Source: Reticulitermes speratus (lineage: Eukaryota > Arthropoda > Insecta > Blattodea > Rhinotermitidae). From it: a stretch of DNA of 64,000 nt. Shown here one piece after another: positions 1-12,307 of the stretch (the first letter of the stretch is position 1; every line of letters begins with the position of its first letter). Both the position numbers and the translations under genes were made by a program. The stretch spans positions 30,086,033-30,150,032 of the forward strand of contig JAJKFL010000014.1 in NCBI GenBank assembly GCA_021186555.1, read 5' to 3'. Below the pieces are notes generated by a model, which saw nothing but the letters and a program-made list of their open reading frames with translations, was not told the DNA's origin and ran no database searches.

Positions 1-889
1 AGGGCGATCGAATAGAATAGGTATGGGCATGTAGCGCGCATGGACGCTGTGATAATGCATACAGAATGTTAAAACTGGTAACCTGAAGTGAACCCGCGAG
101 GAATTGGCAAAGATGAATGTTAGGAAACTGGATATAAAGGTGTGGACCCGAAACATCCGGCAGAGCACGCTGGGCAGTGGACAGGCTCTTGTGAACATGG
201 TTGGTAATAAACATTCGGGTTTCCCCCCCCCCCCCCCCAAAAAAAGAAAAAAAAATCCTTACTAGCTGAGCGACCATCAGCTTCACGAGGGTAGCACTGT
301 TCCATGGGAATTATCACCATATGCAACAGCATCAGATGCGACCTATCGACCCACCAAGCGGTTCAATTTGGGTACACCTCAATGCCATCAAAACAGTAGG
401 CATATATCAGACAAGAGGTGTAACCATTCAAGCGGATACTTTTTTGTGCAATATCACGTACAGAGCGTTCCTTATTAAATGACTACCGTCCAATTCCATA
501 TCTGGCCAAATGAACACACACAAAACCTACACAAGGCGCATCAACACGCAACACACACAATGTACTCTTTTGCACCCTTGGTTTTTACTCAATATCTTAT
601 GCCAACTTAATTCAACATCTTACCTTGTCTAAGACCATCAGTATGGCGTTTACGACACGCAATAAACTTAAAAGAAACTGGTAGAGCAAGTCAATAAATA
701 ATGTAACTGTTGCTACGACAGGGCATTTCCTCCTCGAGATCACAAGAAAATAAAATCTCGGACAAGGTAAACTCAATTTTATGCGCAGGTCTTACAGATG
801 TCACTCACGTCACGAGGTCCATTGCGAGTCTTCTAACCAACCAACTCCACGCTGCAGAGCCCTTCTCTACAAGCTAACAGTAGTTCCAA
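1..889. other. Non-coding stretch with a C16/A-rich tract
   Basis: No gene is recognised here. The open frames are short, have no recognisable motifs and no splice context. The only distinct structure is a run of 16 C at 223-238 followed directly by an A-rich tract to about 255, which could be a decayed retroelement tail or simple-sequence expansion. Confidence 0.6.
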
Positions 890-1290
890 GAAGCAAGAAC
901 TTCCTCGCCTTTTAAAAGCCGGAAGGCTCATTACTGTGTTCACAAGAACCTAACACCAGACTCCAGCCACACTCAGTCGAATCCAGTAACCTCACGTTCC
1001 ATATCCTAGGATCTGCTTTAACAATACCCTGCCACCTACGACTGGGTGTCTCAAACGGTCTCGTCCCTTCAGGTTCCTCACTTAAATTTTGCATGCCTTT
1101 CTCAGTTTCAAGCGTCCTACACACACCGCCCATTCCATCCTCCTCCATTTGATCGCTGCAATAATGTTTGGTGAAGGATACACATTATAAACCGCGTGTA
1201 ATTTTACATATCCACCCATTACTTCACATCTCTCACATACAAATACTCTCTTACGCACCTTATTCGCAAACAACGTTTTTAAATACAATA
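890..1290 (-). pseudogene. LINE (RTE-like) 3' end relic
   Basis: Two minus-strand frames together resemble the C-terminus of an insect non-LTR retrotransposon ORF. Near 1160-1230 the frame reads VYPSPNIIAAIKWRRMEWA, the usual 'SSPNII..IKSRRMRWAGHVARMGE' region. After a frameshift, 912-1148 carries EEPEGTRPFETPSRRWQ, equivalent to the 'GKPEGKRPLGRPRRRWEDNI' block, and it ends near EPSGF, as the family ends with a short NEPSGFLK-like stretch. It lacks the reverse transcriptase core and is frameshifted, so it is a dead, 5'-truncated copy. Family assignment is by remembered consensus, not a search. Confidence 0.7.
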
Positions 1291-1511
1291 TCTAGAAAAT
1301 GACACGCTCAATGGGTTTGAAATTCTCATCAATATGAAATGCACAAACAACAAAACTCCAATATGTGAAATACCAGGATGTATTCTGAAAGTGACTTTGG
1401 AACCGGCTGGCTAATCGGGCAGCAACAAGAACTGTATTATTTCCAATGTATTATTCGTTTATTATACCAACCAAATGCACCACATCAAGTATATATACAC
1501 AGTAGCGACAC

Positions 1512-1555
1512 TACTCCGACATGTTTCGGTAAAAATGTACCATCATCAGGGAGTA
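1512..1555 (-). ncRNA. Hammerhead ribozyme motif, short stem III
   Basis: Read on the minus strand: TACTCC, CTGATGA, T, GGTA, six-nucleotide loop, TACC, GAAA, CATG, TC, GGAGTA. Stem I is six perfect pairs (TACTCC with GGAGTA), stem II is four pairs, and the three conserved core pieces CUGAUGA, GAAA and UH are intact. Stem III is only the self-complementary CATG, too short to hold a loop. Hammerheads with such minimal stem III have been described in Penelope-like elements and act as dimers. Cleavage would fall after the GTC; activity is inference. Confidence 0.8.
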
Positions 1556-2017
1556 CAGTGTGCCAGTATTAAAACCAGCTGCAAATGGTATTTATAAAGT
1601 TACATAACCTGTAGTATGATCTGCAGTTGGTATCAACTGTGTATATAGGATATATATGTGTGGTTTGAAATCTTAAAATTAAAATACAGTTAAAACATTT
1701 CGCATACAGTGGATATAATTTGTACAGAATAAAATTATAATCGTTGTGGTTGGCGGTTAGGTTCTTCTAGTCTGCGGCCTTATACATTCAAGCATCTAGT
1801 ACGGTTCTCAATCCAAGTGGACCGTGTCCCTGTGCTTGAGTTGTGTTGTGTACAAATTATATCCACTGTGTAAATGTTTTTAACTATATTTTAATTTTAA
1901 GATTTCAAACCGCACATATATATCCTATACAAACAGTTGATACCAACTGCAGATCATACTACAGGTTATGTAACTTTATAAATACCATTTGCTGCCTGTT
2001 TTAATACTGGCACACTG

Positions 2018-2061
2018 TACTCCCTGATGATGGTACATTTTTACCGAAACATGTCGGAGTA
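2018..2061 (+). ncRNA. Hammerhead ribozyme motif, short stem III
   Basis: The plus-strand partner of the ribozyme at 1512-1555, in the opposite arm and identical in the core. Stem I is TACTCC (2018-2023) with GGAGTA (2056-2061). CTGATGA is 2024-2030, stem II is GGTA/TACC, GAAA is 2046-2049, and CATGTC gives a two-pair stem III plus the cleavage site. Preservation of every core base and of stem I in both arms is notable because the arm flanks have drifted. Confidence 0.8.
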
Positions 2062-2150
2062 GTGTCGTTACTATTTGTATGTACTTTATGTGGCGCATTT
2101 GGTTGGTACAATGAACGAATGCACTGATGCACGGAATGGACAGCTTTAAA

Positions 2151-3855
2151 ATTATATTACATCCAGTTCGAACTTCATTGCACGCTTCTTTCTGCAATTG
2201 CAGTTGAAATATTTCAAGAAAGGAGTGGCTCGCTAGGCAGTTCAGTATGTGGCCAGCGCCGAAGAAAGCATGCTTACTGTGTTATGTTATCAGACTGGTC
2301 TAAAACACAGTAGGTATATATACACACACATTAAAATACAACACCCATCGTGGAAAATTCTAGACTTAAGTCGCTTATAAAATATTCTACAGTGTGCATT
2401 AGCAAGTTTTAACCAATAAGTAAAGTGATACTTTTTGTAACCTACGTGCAAACAGGACGAGTTACGCTTAGCATGATGCAAAGTCTGAAGATAATTTCAA
2501 ATCCACACGGTCAGTAATTATCAGTTATTTCTCTTCAGTACCGGTTTCAAATATTCCTTCATAATTTAATCTACTCAAAAAAGACTATGTGTAAGTTAAT
2601 TACCCAGGTGTAGACTATATACTTCATACACAGCCACGTGTAAGATCAGTCCACCAGTCCTTCAGCAGCAAGCGCGATCACAACACACACACGTTCCAAT
2701 TAAGAGCTCTACAATCCGCTTGTGTACACGTGTATGTTGGCCATGTTTTGGTGTACCCGGAAAGACAGGGCAGTACGCCAGTGCAGTGTCTAATACAAAG
2801 GCATGACATACACATATATCAACTAGATTCATTTTAATAATTGGTTCAGGAGAGAGACGATGCTTGTTTCGGAATTCGACACATTCACGAAGGCGCTTAA
2901 CAGCCACGTGCAACCGATAGTTGCCGCAGTGCTGCTGCTACAGAAGGCCATGTTACTTTAACTGCACATATAAATATTTCTTGTTCATTTTTTACGCGAA
3001 GGTAGTAACACCCATGTTACCTGGCGTTACATTAGAATCAATTGGTTCTTACATCTGCGCGCTTCCTGTAAAACTGGAATGAGGCTAAGACCAGATCAAA
3101 TAATTTACATATGGCAGTAGTCCATCCCTGAGGCAAAAGGTAGAAATAGCTCCTGCGTCTTCCAAGCATCACCTTCAATGTCTTATCATGAAGGCCGATT
3201 ACTTAACGAAATCTGCTTTAAATGCAGATTACATAGCATCGACCTTCTAGGGGAAAAACTGCTGCACAATACCACCAGAGGATATATGCAACGTCATCGT
3301 CCGTGCAAGTTTTCTCGTAACATCATTCCTCTACATGGGCGGCTATGCCTTGTTTAAGCACATGCCACGTTAAAATATTGCACCTTCGGATATTTTCACT
3401 TCATTTTATTTCGCTTTAATTAGGGAGATCCAAGGCAAGGTAATGGCGCATGCAGCACGCACGGAAAATATCAGACCAAATGATTACATGTTCGCCCTCC
3501 TTTTTCATACCTTACGACAGTCTCTACAATCGAACCATGAAATACACACCAAATTTTAATCCGAAAACCTTCGAGGGGGGAAAACCACTTGGGACACCTA
3601 CGCACAGACGGAAGGTTAAATTTAAACTGGTTAAAAAACGGAGTGATAAGATGTGGACGGGACTTATCAGTCTCGGTATATGGTCTAATGGAAGATTAAT
3701 GTCATCAAGGTAACACAACAAGATTTTATGTCTTCAAGGAGGTGAAAATTCATATTGGGATTTGCTGAGTACACAGGTATAATACTGCGGAGTATGGTAA
3801 ATGGGTACCACCTTTTCGGGAAACATACCGCCTGTCTCTTCACGGCAGGACCATA
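2151..3855. other. No recognisable gene
   Basis: Both strands were read and no family motif, terminal-repeat pair or long frame was recognised. Frames at 2662-2913 and 3450-3713 are short and featureless. It is probably old intronic sequence. Confidence 0.5.
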
Positions 3856-3935
3856 TCATGTCTGAAGATGGAGTTAAGTTCATTCGTACCTGGGTATCTA
3901 CACGTCACTCCACGGCATCACAACCCAGACCACAA
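3856..3935 (+). repeat. Degenerate class B hammerhead unit
   Basis: CTGAAGATGG (3862-3871) is the 5' half of the class B core. The 3' half is worn (TTCGTACC in place of a GAAAC site). Downstream the class B tail is readable: CACTCCACGGCATCACAACCCAGA, here split as CACTCCACGGC and ATCACAACCCAGA (3906-3929). It is a solo relic not expected to fold as a working ribozyme. Confidence 0.5.
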
Positions 3936-4484
3936 TATGAAAAAAAGGTAACGAACTCTCGACATCCATAAAGAAATGGACATTTCTTTATTCGCTGACA
4001 GACTGTAACCTTCTGAAGGATGAATTTACTTCGTGTAGTTGCTATATTTAAAATATCCAACCCGTTTCCTCCACATTATCTCAATACACTGACGGGTGCC
4101 ACACACTTGTTACGGACATCACCCATCGATGAATCCTGTTATCAGTGACTCAAATCCGCCAGATTTTTTCAAAACCTAATAGTCGCTTAGCTGGTCATTC
4201 TCCTCATTTCATGAAACTCTAAGTTTCGTAAGCCTATTTACTGGAGCACGCCCGTCGTCCCTATCCCACGTCGAACGAATAGTCTACCATCCCCATTATT
4301 TGAGGTCTATTTAAAGATGCTACCAGTAGCTCAACTATAAAGTCGAATTACAGGCTCAGTGAACAATGAACTCGAAAGATTAGGGAAGATGTCGCGGCCT
4401 AACTTCGTGTACTACTATTCCGTCATCTGTCTGGAGAAACGGAACACGCAGGAACAAACAAGTCAGGATAGCCAGCCTCCAGAC

Positions 4485-4550
4485 TGAGATCTGAACCCAG
4501 GAAGTCTAGAACAAGGACAGCTACCTAGTCGACCACGAAACGCGGCTGTA
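4485..4550 (-). repeat. tRNA-like SINE head fragment
   Basis: On the minus strand the fragment has a box-A-like GGTCGACTAGGTAGC and a box-B-like CCTGGGTTCAGATCTC, spaced as in a tRNA. The same GAGATCTGAACCCAGGA word occurs at about 40130-40147 in another SINE. No acceptor stem is evident, so it is a SINE head, not a tRNA gene. Confidence 0.45.
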
Positions 4551-5838
4551 TTTGTTGCAGTTTCAACGTCCTCCTCCACCTTCGGCAGAGGTGAAAATAA
4601 CGTTCTTTGCTAGAATCACTGTATATTTAACACCGCATGCAAACGGCTGGACTGTCAGGGCTGTTCGTCTCTGAAACTTGAGTTTGTGTTAGTATCTATC
4701 AAAGTGGGAATTATAAAGACGCGTCAGGGAGTTTAAACCCGTTTAGATTATACAGCATATAATCTGCATGGCCTGAATCAAATTACACTGACGTATACAG
4801 GATTTTCATTACACGACGCTGCGTAAGCGCTTAAGTTGTCTAGGCCTACTCGCAGCGTCGTAATTTGAAAACCATACAGACAACAACGAAGTATAAAATA
4901 AACTGTAGGAAGGGTGCATTTGTTGCTATTCTGTATAGCTTGTTAGCCTTGGGACTCACTACAGATACAACTCTGCTACTGCAAAGACCATTCTACTGTA
5001 TATATATCACACTGTGCAGAATAAACAGTCGAATGAAAGGAGTGCATGCGAATCTTAACTGACCTATGGAGGACAACGTTTCAGAGGAGACCACGGTCTG
5101 TTATGTGCTCTAAACAAACATACCCAAATAATCAGGTACCCGTTATGCACAGTGTGTGCAGATGTAGATTTTTGCATGCAGTTAAGTGGAAGAATTCATT
5201 AGCACGAACAAAATGTTAAGACATTCCTTAACAACAACATTCAATTCCTGTGCAGGGTTGAGTACGTTTAAAGCAACGGTCTCCACCTTCTTGGCATCTC
5301 GTGTATGAAGCGAATACAGTTCAGTGCAACAGTTTTATCTGCTGCGTGTAACTTACGTTTTCTCATTATCGAATTTCAGTGGGCAGGATACCTCTCACGT
5401 AATCGGATCTGGTGTGTTTTAGGCATACTGCTTTCAGAATAACCTTTCTGTAAAGCTGTAACTAGCCAGTTCTAAAACGCGCGGATGTAATAACCCGTGG
5501 CAAATGCTCTATGCGAGAGGCGGTTGCGAAGCTCGTAAAGGGAAGCAACGCTGCCGCCATTAGAATGGTCTACTCTAAACAACGGTCAATACATTCCATG
5601 TCCTGTATTAACCTCGAGGACAATAATTTGTTTTCGAGAAAGTCATACTTAATTTGGACTTCGCGTAAAGCATAAATTATACAGGAACGAAAAGCAGCGA
5701 AATTAAATTCGTCCAAATTTTTCTTTACATCTTCTGCACCAAACACGTAAATCTGTTCAGTAGTTTCGGAGATGAACGTGCAGAAGACAAGGCCTTCCTT
5801 ACAAAAGTTTACTACGTGTACTTTGGACGAAGGAAGTA
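4551..5838. other. No gene; one short palindrome
   Basis: No gene recognised. An 11-bp inverted repeat (ACGACGCTGCG at about 4813-4823, its complement at about 4851-4861) encloses roughly 27 bp. It has no clear target duplication and is recorded only as a minor hairpin. Confidence 0.4.
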
Positions 5839-6707
5839 CACAAATGTGCCCGTTAAATAATGAGATGCATTTATTACGAAAAAATGAATGAACATATTTA
5901 GAAGTTTTTATTACAATCTTTCAATATAGTCGCCCCCACCCAACTCCACACAACGCAGAGGTCGTTTATAGAAGTCCTCGAAAGCGCGCTGGAAGTCCTG
6001 CAATGCAGCTCTTTCAGTTGCTCGGTCACACCGTGTTGGATGTCGCTAATGTCGCTGAAACGCTCTCCTTTTAGGGCCAGTTTCAGGTGCGGGAAGGGAA
6101 AAGGTCTCCCGGTGCCAAATTGGGAGGGGAGGGATGCTGGATCACACACATCGATTTGGAAGCAAGAAACTGCTTCACAGTGCGGCACGAACCTCGAATA
6201 AATCATCCTTTTCTGCAAATCTCTTTCCGAAATTTGCCTGGCCGCTTCCTTAATGACTCCCAAGACGTTCAGCAAGTAGACTAGCGGTTATTCGCCAGTC
6301 CTGCATCACAATGGCGCGAGCTTTCTCCACATTTTCATTGGAACGAGCGGAAACTGGCCGGCCTGACGAGGATCATCCTCTAGAGACTCCCCGTCTTCTT
6401 GAAATCGCGCGAACCGTCGGAAGACTTGTGCATGACTCAGTCATCACCGTACACATTCTTCAGGTCTTGGTACACTTCCGTGGCAGTTTTCCCCGATTTA
6501 AAGTAAAACTTAATCACGGCAATTTGCCACACGAAACGAACACACGCCTACTTCGACGGCGACAAAACAACTACTGATGCTACAGGCACGAGCGTGTGCT
6601 CGTTGAAAATAGCACACTCTAGCGGTCACAACCATATACTATTTCGGTAATCTGTTTGCACGGCGCTCAGGGAAAAAACGATTTCGTTATTTAACGGGCC
6701 CACTGTG
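5839..6707 (-). mobile_element. Decayed mariner-like element with internal deletion
   Basis: The 869-bp element is flanked by TA (5837-5838 and 6708-6709). Its ends are imperfect inverted repeats sharing GCCCGTTAAATAA. The minus strand encodes a broken transposase. The N-terminus (about 6420-6535) reads IAVIKFYFKSGKTATEVYQD then LKNVYGDD and an in-frame stop. SLEDDPRQAGQF follows at about 6350-6390. Further on are IKEAARQISERDLQKR, RFVPH and, after a gap, FPHLKLALKGERFSDI and a C-terminal region. The catalytic core between VPH and PHLKL is missing. The copy is therefore non-functional through deletion, stop and frameshift, but its ends could still be mobilised in trans. Confidence 0.85.
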
Positions 6708-6879
6708 TACAATAAAGACAACAATATCATCCAGGGCAATCAGCCGCTTCAAAAGTTGAAATGAAAGCCAACACATCGAACATGCCGTGTCTCCAACATT
6801 GGGTCGATGTGGAGAATGACCATCAGCAGTGCATGTCAGTCCACAAGAACCTCTTCCAGCTACCGTGCACGTGTGACAT

Positions 6880-6955
6880 ACAGATACCTATGTATGAACT
6901 CACGCTCAGTTCCCCCATGGACCCTGCGAAGGCACAGGTCTCCGAAACGTTGGTT
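6880..6955 (+). repeat. Possible degenerate hammerhead-type unit
   Basis: The stretch CCCTGCGAAGG followed about 9 bases later by TCTCCGAAACGTTGG resembles the two halves of a hammerhead core (one A missing from CTGANGA). The class B tail is not present. Weak call. Confidence 0.3.
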
Positions 6956-9819
6956 TAAACCGAACTTTATCCGGCTGATCGCCCGAGAGGTTTACAGTAC
7001 ACTTATTCACCATGTACGATTAAATTCAAATCTTACGTGACGCATAAAACCTTCAAAACTGAAAGTTTTAACTGTTCTGAAATGTGCTAAATCGTACTAT
7101 CCTATACAATAGCCAGCCTGTTGTAAGACTACCATCCCTGCTTCTTTGAATCATCCATTTTCCTTATAAAACAGCTATTTCTAGGTATGAGCTAAATGAT
7201 TTGTAACCTACGTTCTTTATGGTACACTGTGACAACTACATCCGCTTACAACACAATAGACGCTTATGTGATTACGTGTTCTGAATGGTTCGGAGTCTGT
7301 AGACAAGGTACCAAAAGAACGCGCAAATTAGCAAAAATAATATGCAATACCTTCGTAAACATTTTCCGAATAAGGCAGACTACTACGCAGGGAGGGGGAA
7401 ATACGAAATACAACGGGATTGTTTGAAGTTTATCGCAGATTACCGGGAAAGCATTTGGAATAACATTTGCAATACTGTCCTTGAAACAGATTACTAATCC
7501 AATTTCTATCACACTCACTATCGGAGAGTCGTACACTCTCCCCCCCCCCCACCCACACACACGAATTAACGCGTAGAACTGTCAGTGTATGACTACAGTG
7601 TATTAAAAATGTCGAAGAAGTTGCGAAACCTGATAACGCGTATCAGTATTGACGCATAGCGTTAAGTTTCTAACTAATCACCACTATGACGGTCATTTTA
7701 TTACAGGTCGTCATACCCAAGCATAATACTACATTGTATGATTTCATTCAAACGCTTACAACTTTACTTTTCAACGTGATGTGATTTAAAATACAAGGAC
7801 ACACGGGGGGGGGACTGCCAATTTAGCCCACCGGCCGTAAACTCATGTACATCAAGACTAAGAATCCCTTCTAAAACAGCGAAAGCGTCTTAGTCGGTTG
7901 CATCCTGGCAATAATTAGATACAAGGTACGATGCCGTACGTTGCGACTTACCACCAGAAACTGCCCTGACTTCGTGTCACAATAATTGGAGAACTAAACG
8001 AAACACGTGACGACAGTATGACATCGTGTTATATCCGTAGCATTGGAAGGACTTTAGCTTGATTTTACACCAGGCCCTAAGTCCTTTAAAGGACATACCT
8101 AACATACCTCAGCAGGGCGAGCACATAGCGGAAACGGGCACACATTCTAGCGGCCAAGCTCTGTCGAGGACGTAGCTTCTTTAAGTGGAACAGCATTTCC
8201 TTGGAGTACCATCACTTGGCGACCGAACTGTAACCACCTGCAATCTAATTTGTAAGCTAGGCACTAGCTAGTTAAATGATGTCCGCGTACAGGGGTACCC
8301 TCCCATTATATCAGGGCCAAATTCTAGCATGTTTAGTGTGCATTTCTGGCCAGCACTGCAATTAACACAATGCAGAGTCACTATATTTGCTGCCACCAAG
8401 TACAGACTTCAGCATACACCAAGAGTGCTGCAACTACGTATATAAAAACGTGAAGAATTATCGTCAGGTATTAATTATGTAAATGTCATGTGCTCTTAAA
8501 AAGCGAACTGGTAAACTATATTCCAATAAAAACCAGTGACGTGGAAAATGATTTCATGCAACGAACAGACATCAATGGTTTGTGTAAAAAAAGTCTTGGT
8601 ACTTTGATGTTTTTGTGGTACACAACCGCAAACTTGGAAAACATGACACTCGATTTATATGTATAATTTCCACGCTTCGTTATCGAAGCTTTCCAAATAT
8701 GCTCTAGTTTAGAAGCCCCATGGAATAAATTTAAACACAAACAACTTAAAAACACAAAATACAGGCGAGCAAAATTTTCCAGCAACGGGAAACTGAGTTC
8801 GAATTCTATGAAACATATAATGCATTCTATGGCAAAGCTCGACAGCACGTGACTTCAAAGCTAGATCTTAAAAACGCATAAATCGATCACTGACAGGCAC
8901 GTACCCAGATAGTTTCGTGTAACCGTAAGTCGCCAAATACGACTTCTGATTTCTTCCGGAATTACAACAGCAATCTTATATTCATAACAACTTGCATCAC
9001 TCCACTGACTTAATGCCGTTACCCTGAAACGTGTATCATTACAATTATTATCATTTCAAAAGGCCCACAAGGAAAGCAACAAATTGCACAACTTCACTGT
9101 GAAATAAACGTTCTTCGTGCTCCTTCGTTCTACGGGTGGCAACTGTTTGAGACGACAATAAATTCCACCATTACGGCCAGAGTGTATAGTTGCAAAATCC
9201 ACTCGTTCTAGAACTGCCAACATGGCACTATAAAACGGAGATGCACTGATTTATTATGCTAGGCTTGTACTGGAAACGGTTAGTCACAGGTAACGGTAAA
9301 TATTATACGAAGGAACGCGTATACCACGTAATGAATTGAAGTTACATAAATACCTTAAATTATTATGGAATTCTGACCTATTGGGATGACGTCTGAGACC
9401 CCCCGAGGAAAATGGGCAGAACTGAATGTGCAAAATGCGTCATTGCTCATAAAAGATAAAAAAGGTCAATAAGAACCCAGAAACGTACCTAATAAAAATA
9501 CAAGCAACAAGGATAATTTTCTTCGGTTACGTCTAATTAAACCACAAGCTACTGTGCTATTTACAACAGGTAAATGTAAGTGGCTAAATAAGCATTCTTT
9601 TTCAGTCTTACCAAATGATCGTCCATAGTAGAACCCTCCATCAGCTTACGATGTATCCTCGAGAGTATACTCTCAGGCTAGCATGCGTCAGAACCAGATT
9701 AAGTAATTATTGCCCTGTCACAGTACAATATGCAGGACTACATCTACGGTACAACTACACTATAAAACTACACTAAACACATATAACTATACTGTAACAC
9801 TACAAGAAACGTCATCCAA
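6956..9819. other. No gene; C and G homopolymers only
   Basis: No recognisable gene or element. Simple sequence is limited to a C run at 7540-7550 leading into CA-rich sequence, and a G run at about 7805-7812. The minus-strand frame at 8516-8848 (110 codons) has no recognisable motif and is not called. Confidence 0.5.
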
Positions 9820-9941
9820 AATCACTGTCTTATGGAATACGACGCTGTGTTGACTGGTAATTTGTTACCAATGTTTTGGAGAAACGTGCTGCACTCAGGT
9901 TCAAGGTGATCCAAGAATAATAAGATATTCTTCTTGGATCA
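9820..9941 (-). repeat. Truncated class B hammerhead unit
   Basis: Read on the minus strand it has CTGAGTGCAGCACG and CAAAACATTGGTAAC in place of the core halves, followed by the class B tail ACCAGTCAACACAGCG and CGTATTCCATAAG. On its inner side (9909-9941) is a 10-bp hairpin, GATCCAAGAA with its complement, comparable to the central hairpin of the pair at 52.0-52.3 kb. It looks like half of an inverted pair. Confidence 0.5.
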
Positions 9942-10274
9942 ATCAATCAAAGCGCCATACCCCAGACGACTGTGATCTTCAACAACGCTGTAAAAACCTC
10001 AAACACGAAACGTCACCTCGTTCAAACTGCACACATCACCGAATATGCTGAGCGTTAAACTACAAAATTTCCTATCTGGAAAAACAAGCATAGAAGACGA
10101 CTCTTCCAGGCGCGTACGTTATAGTGAAGATAAATGTGGCGATTAATTCTAACAAAGATCCTTAGAAGTCGAATGTAACTACATAAGTCTATTTTCACGG
10201 GTAAAAAAAGTAAAACGTTCCGTGTCCACGCCATAAGGGCACATAGGGGGAGTACAGGTACAGCCCGACTCATT

Positions 10275-10468
10275 CTTAACCTGGTTCAACTTCACGCCCC
10301 GGCTGCTTGAACTACTTGAACTCTGGTACTCACTGAACAGGAGGCAGTATGGGCCCCACAGCCGGTCTGGACGTATTGGAGTAAAATATCTTGCTCCAAA
10401 TAGAATTCAAACCCCGCGCCGTCCAGCCCGTAGCCTAATCGCTATATCGACTCCGTTACCCCGGCTGC
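10275..10468 (-). repeat. tRNA-derived SINE, family 1
   Basis: On the minus strand the head begins GCCGGGGTAACGGAG, has box-A-like sequence over the GATTAGGCTACGGGCTGGAC stretch, and a worn box B. The body has the family word CCAGACCGGCTGTGGGGCCC and then a GGGCGTGAAGTTGAACCAGG stretch. It aligns along its length with the fuller copy at 43123-43400. Head and body are drifted and the tail is lost. Confidence 0.75.
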
Positions 10469-11763
10469 CTCTAAGTTCCACAGGACTAAAATAACTTCCT
10501 GGGAGTCTCTTCATGCAGACGTAAGAAGACTTCTCCATGAAGCCCAAGTAATCAAGAAACGACGCTTGACCATATTTACCTTCAAATGTCAAAAACAGGT
10601 TATGAATTTTCGTATTACATCATACAGTAATATAAAAAACTTGACTGTAGTTTCTGACAAACATTATGCAAGACAAATTCCAGTCTTTGACATTCCGTTG
10701 CGACAAATAACATCAATGTGGGTAAATTCGAGTCCGAGTAATATCGAGGGCGGTCTTAAACTGCACTACTCATTTCATTATCACAAACACGATTGTCCTT
10801 TCAATCAAGGTACCAGGTCCTCTTGTAAATACCCTGCCATGCTATTTCTCAGCCTATCAAAACAGATTATAATATAGTTAGAACAACTCTCAGCCACTTT
10901 AGCTCGCATTCTTCCTACCAATTGCCTTGCCATATCCCTTTCGAAGTTATATAATCCACGGACTGCTAATCAACATCCAGCATACTTCCTCCAGCTATCG
11001 CTGTTCCTTCCGAAACGAAGACTGGCCTGCCGTTTAGGCACGAGATGGTTTACGAATGAAAGAAAGTTCTATCGGAGTCCCCACACACAATTCGTACGCC
11101 TAGAACACGACACCAAATCCTTTCAACAACATACGTGTATTTCAGAAACATTCCAAGCGAGCAAACAAGAACCTAGTCATCGTTGGCGCTAACCATCAGA
11201 GCTGAAATGCTTAGACTCTGAATACATTTCCAACGGAATCGCCAATAATTTTTTTTTTAAATTTCCCTGAGTCTGATTTCGTTAGATGTTAAACGCTATG
11301 AATGTGCCAAAGTATCCACCCCAGCTAAGCTGCAGGGGTACGCTATATCTGTGAGAATATCCAGTAGGGAACTTTTATTCCTTTCATGCTAGAAGTCTGC
11401 TAACAAAACATCTGAATGGTGTGCGAACTACCAGGCCAAGGCTATGGAAAACTGGTGCCGTCTCTTAAGTTCGTATCTTTATAGCGTCTCACGGCAAGAT
11501 AAACCTTTATGGCAGAATTCTTTTGTTGTGCCCATCACGCGAGGCCTGCAGGTTACATCACCACACACGTAACAGTATTCATCCTGTTTTCTTTTCACGT
11601 CATACACATCTGGTCGAGCAACCGTCCATTGTTACGAAAGACTACGGCAGGCGAAAACATCTCCTAACGCCTACTAGGTCTGCCAGGAAAGATTCTCAAT
11701 ACACATCTAACATATTAAAAAGCAACATTTCTAAAAACGTGTTATAATTTGTTAGGCATTGAT
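10469..11763. other. No recognisable gene
   Basis: No family motifs on either strand. Frames at 10566-10877 and 11523-11747 show no conserved features. Composition matches the surrounding intronic sequence. Confidence 0.5.
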
Positions 11764-12215
11764 CATTCATTCATTCTGTAGTCTGTCTTACGACAGGTCC
11801 GTAGCCTCTTCCAAAGCGAGTTCTCCAAAGGGTGCGATCTAGTGCTTCCTCTTTCAATTTCCAGTATCTTTTCTTTTCCTTAAGGTCATCCAGTAGCTGC
11901 TTACGTCTTCTCCCTCGTCGTCCCGTAATTTCTATCCTTCCTTCTAACTTTCCTTCAATCACGTGTTTCAGAAGGCAGTTTCTACGCAAGATGTGACCAA
12001 TCCAGTTAGCCTTTCTTCTTTTTATTGTATGTAGGATATTCCTCTCCTCCTTGACTCTGTGTAATACTTCATTTCTCACACGATCGGTCCAACTGATCTT
12101 CTCCATTCTTCTCCAGCACCACATTTCAAAACTTTCCAGATACTTCTGATCTAATTTCCGAAGTGTCCACGTTTCAGCACCATACAAAGCTATGCTCCAA
12201 ATGTAGCACTGAAAC
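11764..12215 (-). pseudogene. LINE 3' end, 5'-truncated, open frame retained
   Basis: A 150-codon minus-strand frame encodes the C-terminal part of a non-LTR retrotransposon protein. It begins at CYIWSIALYGAETWTLRK, the end of the reverse transcriptase thumb region, continues through KISWTDRVRNEEVL-like sequence, HILRRNCLLKHVIEGK and a basic GRRGRRRKQLLDDL stretch, and ends GYGPVVRQTTE. Tetranucleotide repeats of AATG follow the stop (11764-11780), as expected of a LINE 3' tail. The conserved polymerase motifs lie upstream and are absent, so this is a typical 5'-truncated insertion. The frame is unbroken, which suggests it is fairly young. Fragments of the same 3' end recur at 16228-16450 and 33228-33272. 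Confidence 0.85.
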
Positions 12216-12307
12216 CTGAAATTAATGTACACAGTATTTAAAAAGTCAGTTCCTGTTGCTCCACGACAGACAATTCGGCTGAAAGTAGAGTGTAGCAGTG
12301 TGAAATA

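Larger units (their letters stand above)
1454..2150. mobile_element. Class A inverted pair with two hammerheads (Penelope-like)
   Basis: Two arms of about 280 bp (1454-1735 and 1848-2120) are imperfect inverted copies around a spacer of roughly 115 bp. Each arm carries one hammerhead motif, and the two ribozymes point away from each other. The outer edge of each arm has the class A word CCAAATGC (inverted on the right). Beyond the right arm only, 2121-2150 contains GATGCACGGA, the start of the one-sided tail seen in the other class A elements. No coding frame is present. A clear target duplication was not found, so this is an older copy. The arms also align with the solo copy at 40800-41090. 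Confidence 0.75.

Noticed and set aside
4813-4861. Class A or B foldback
   Set aside because: Only 11 bp pair and neither arms nor tail match either class.
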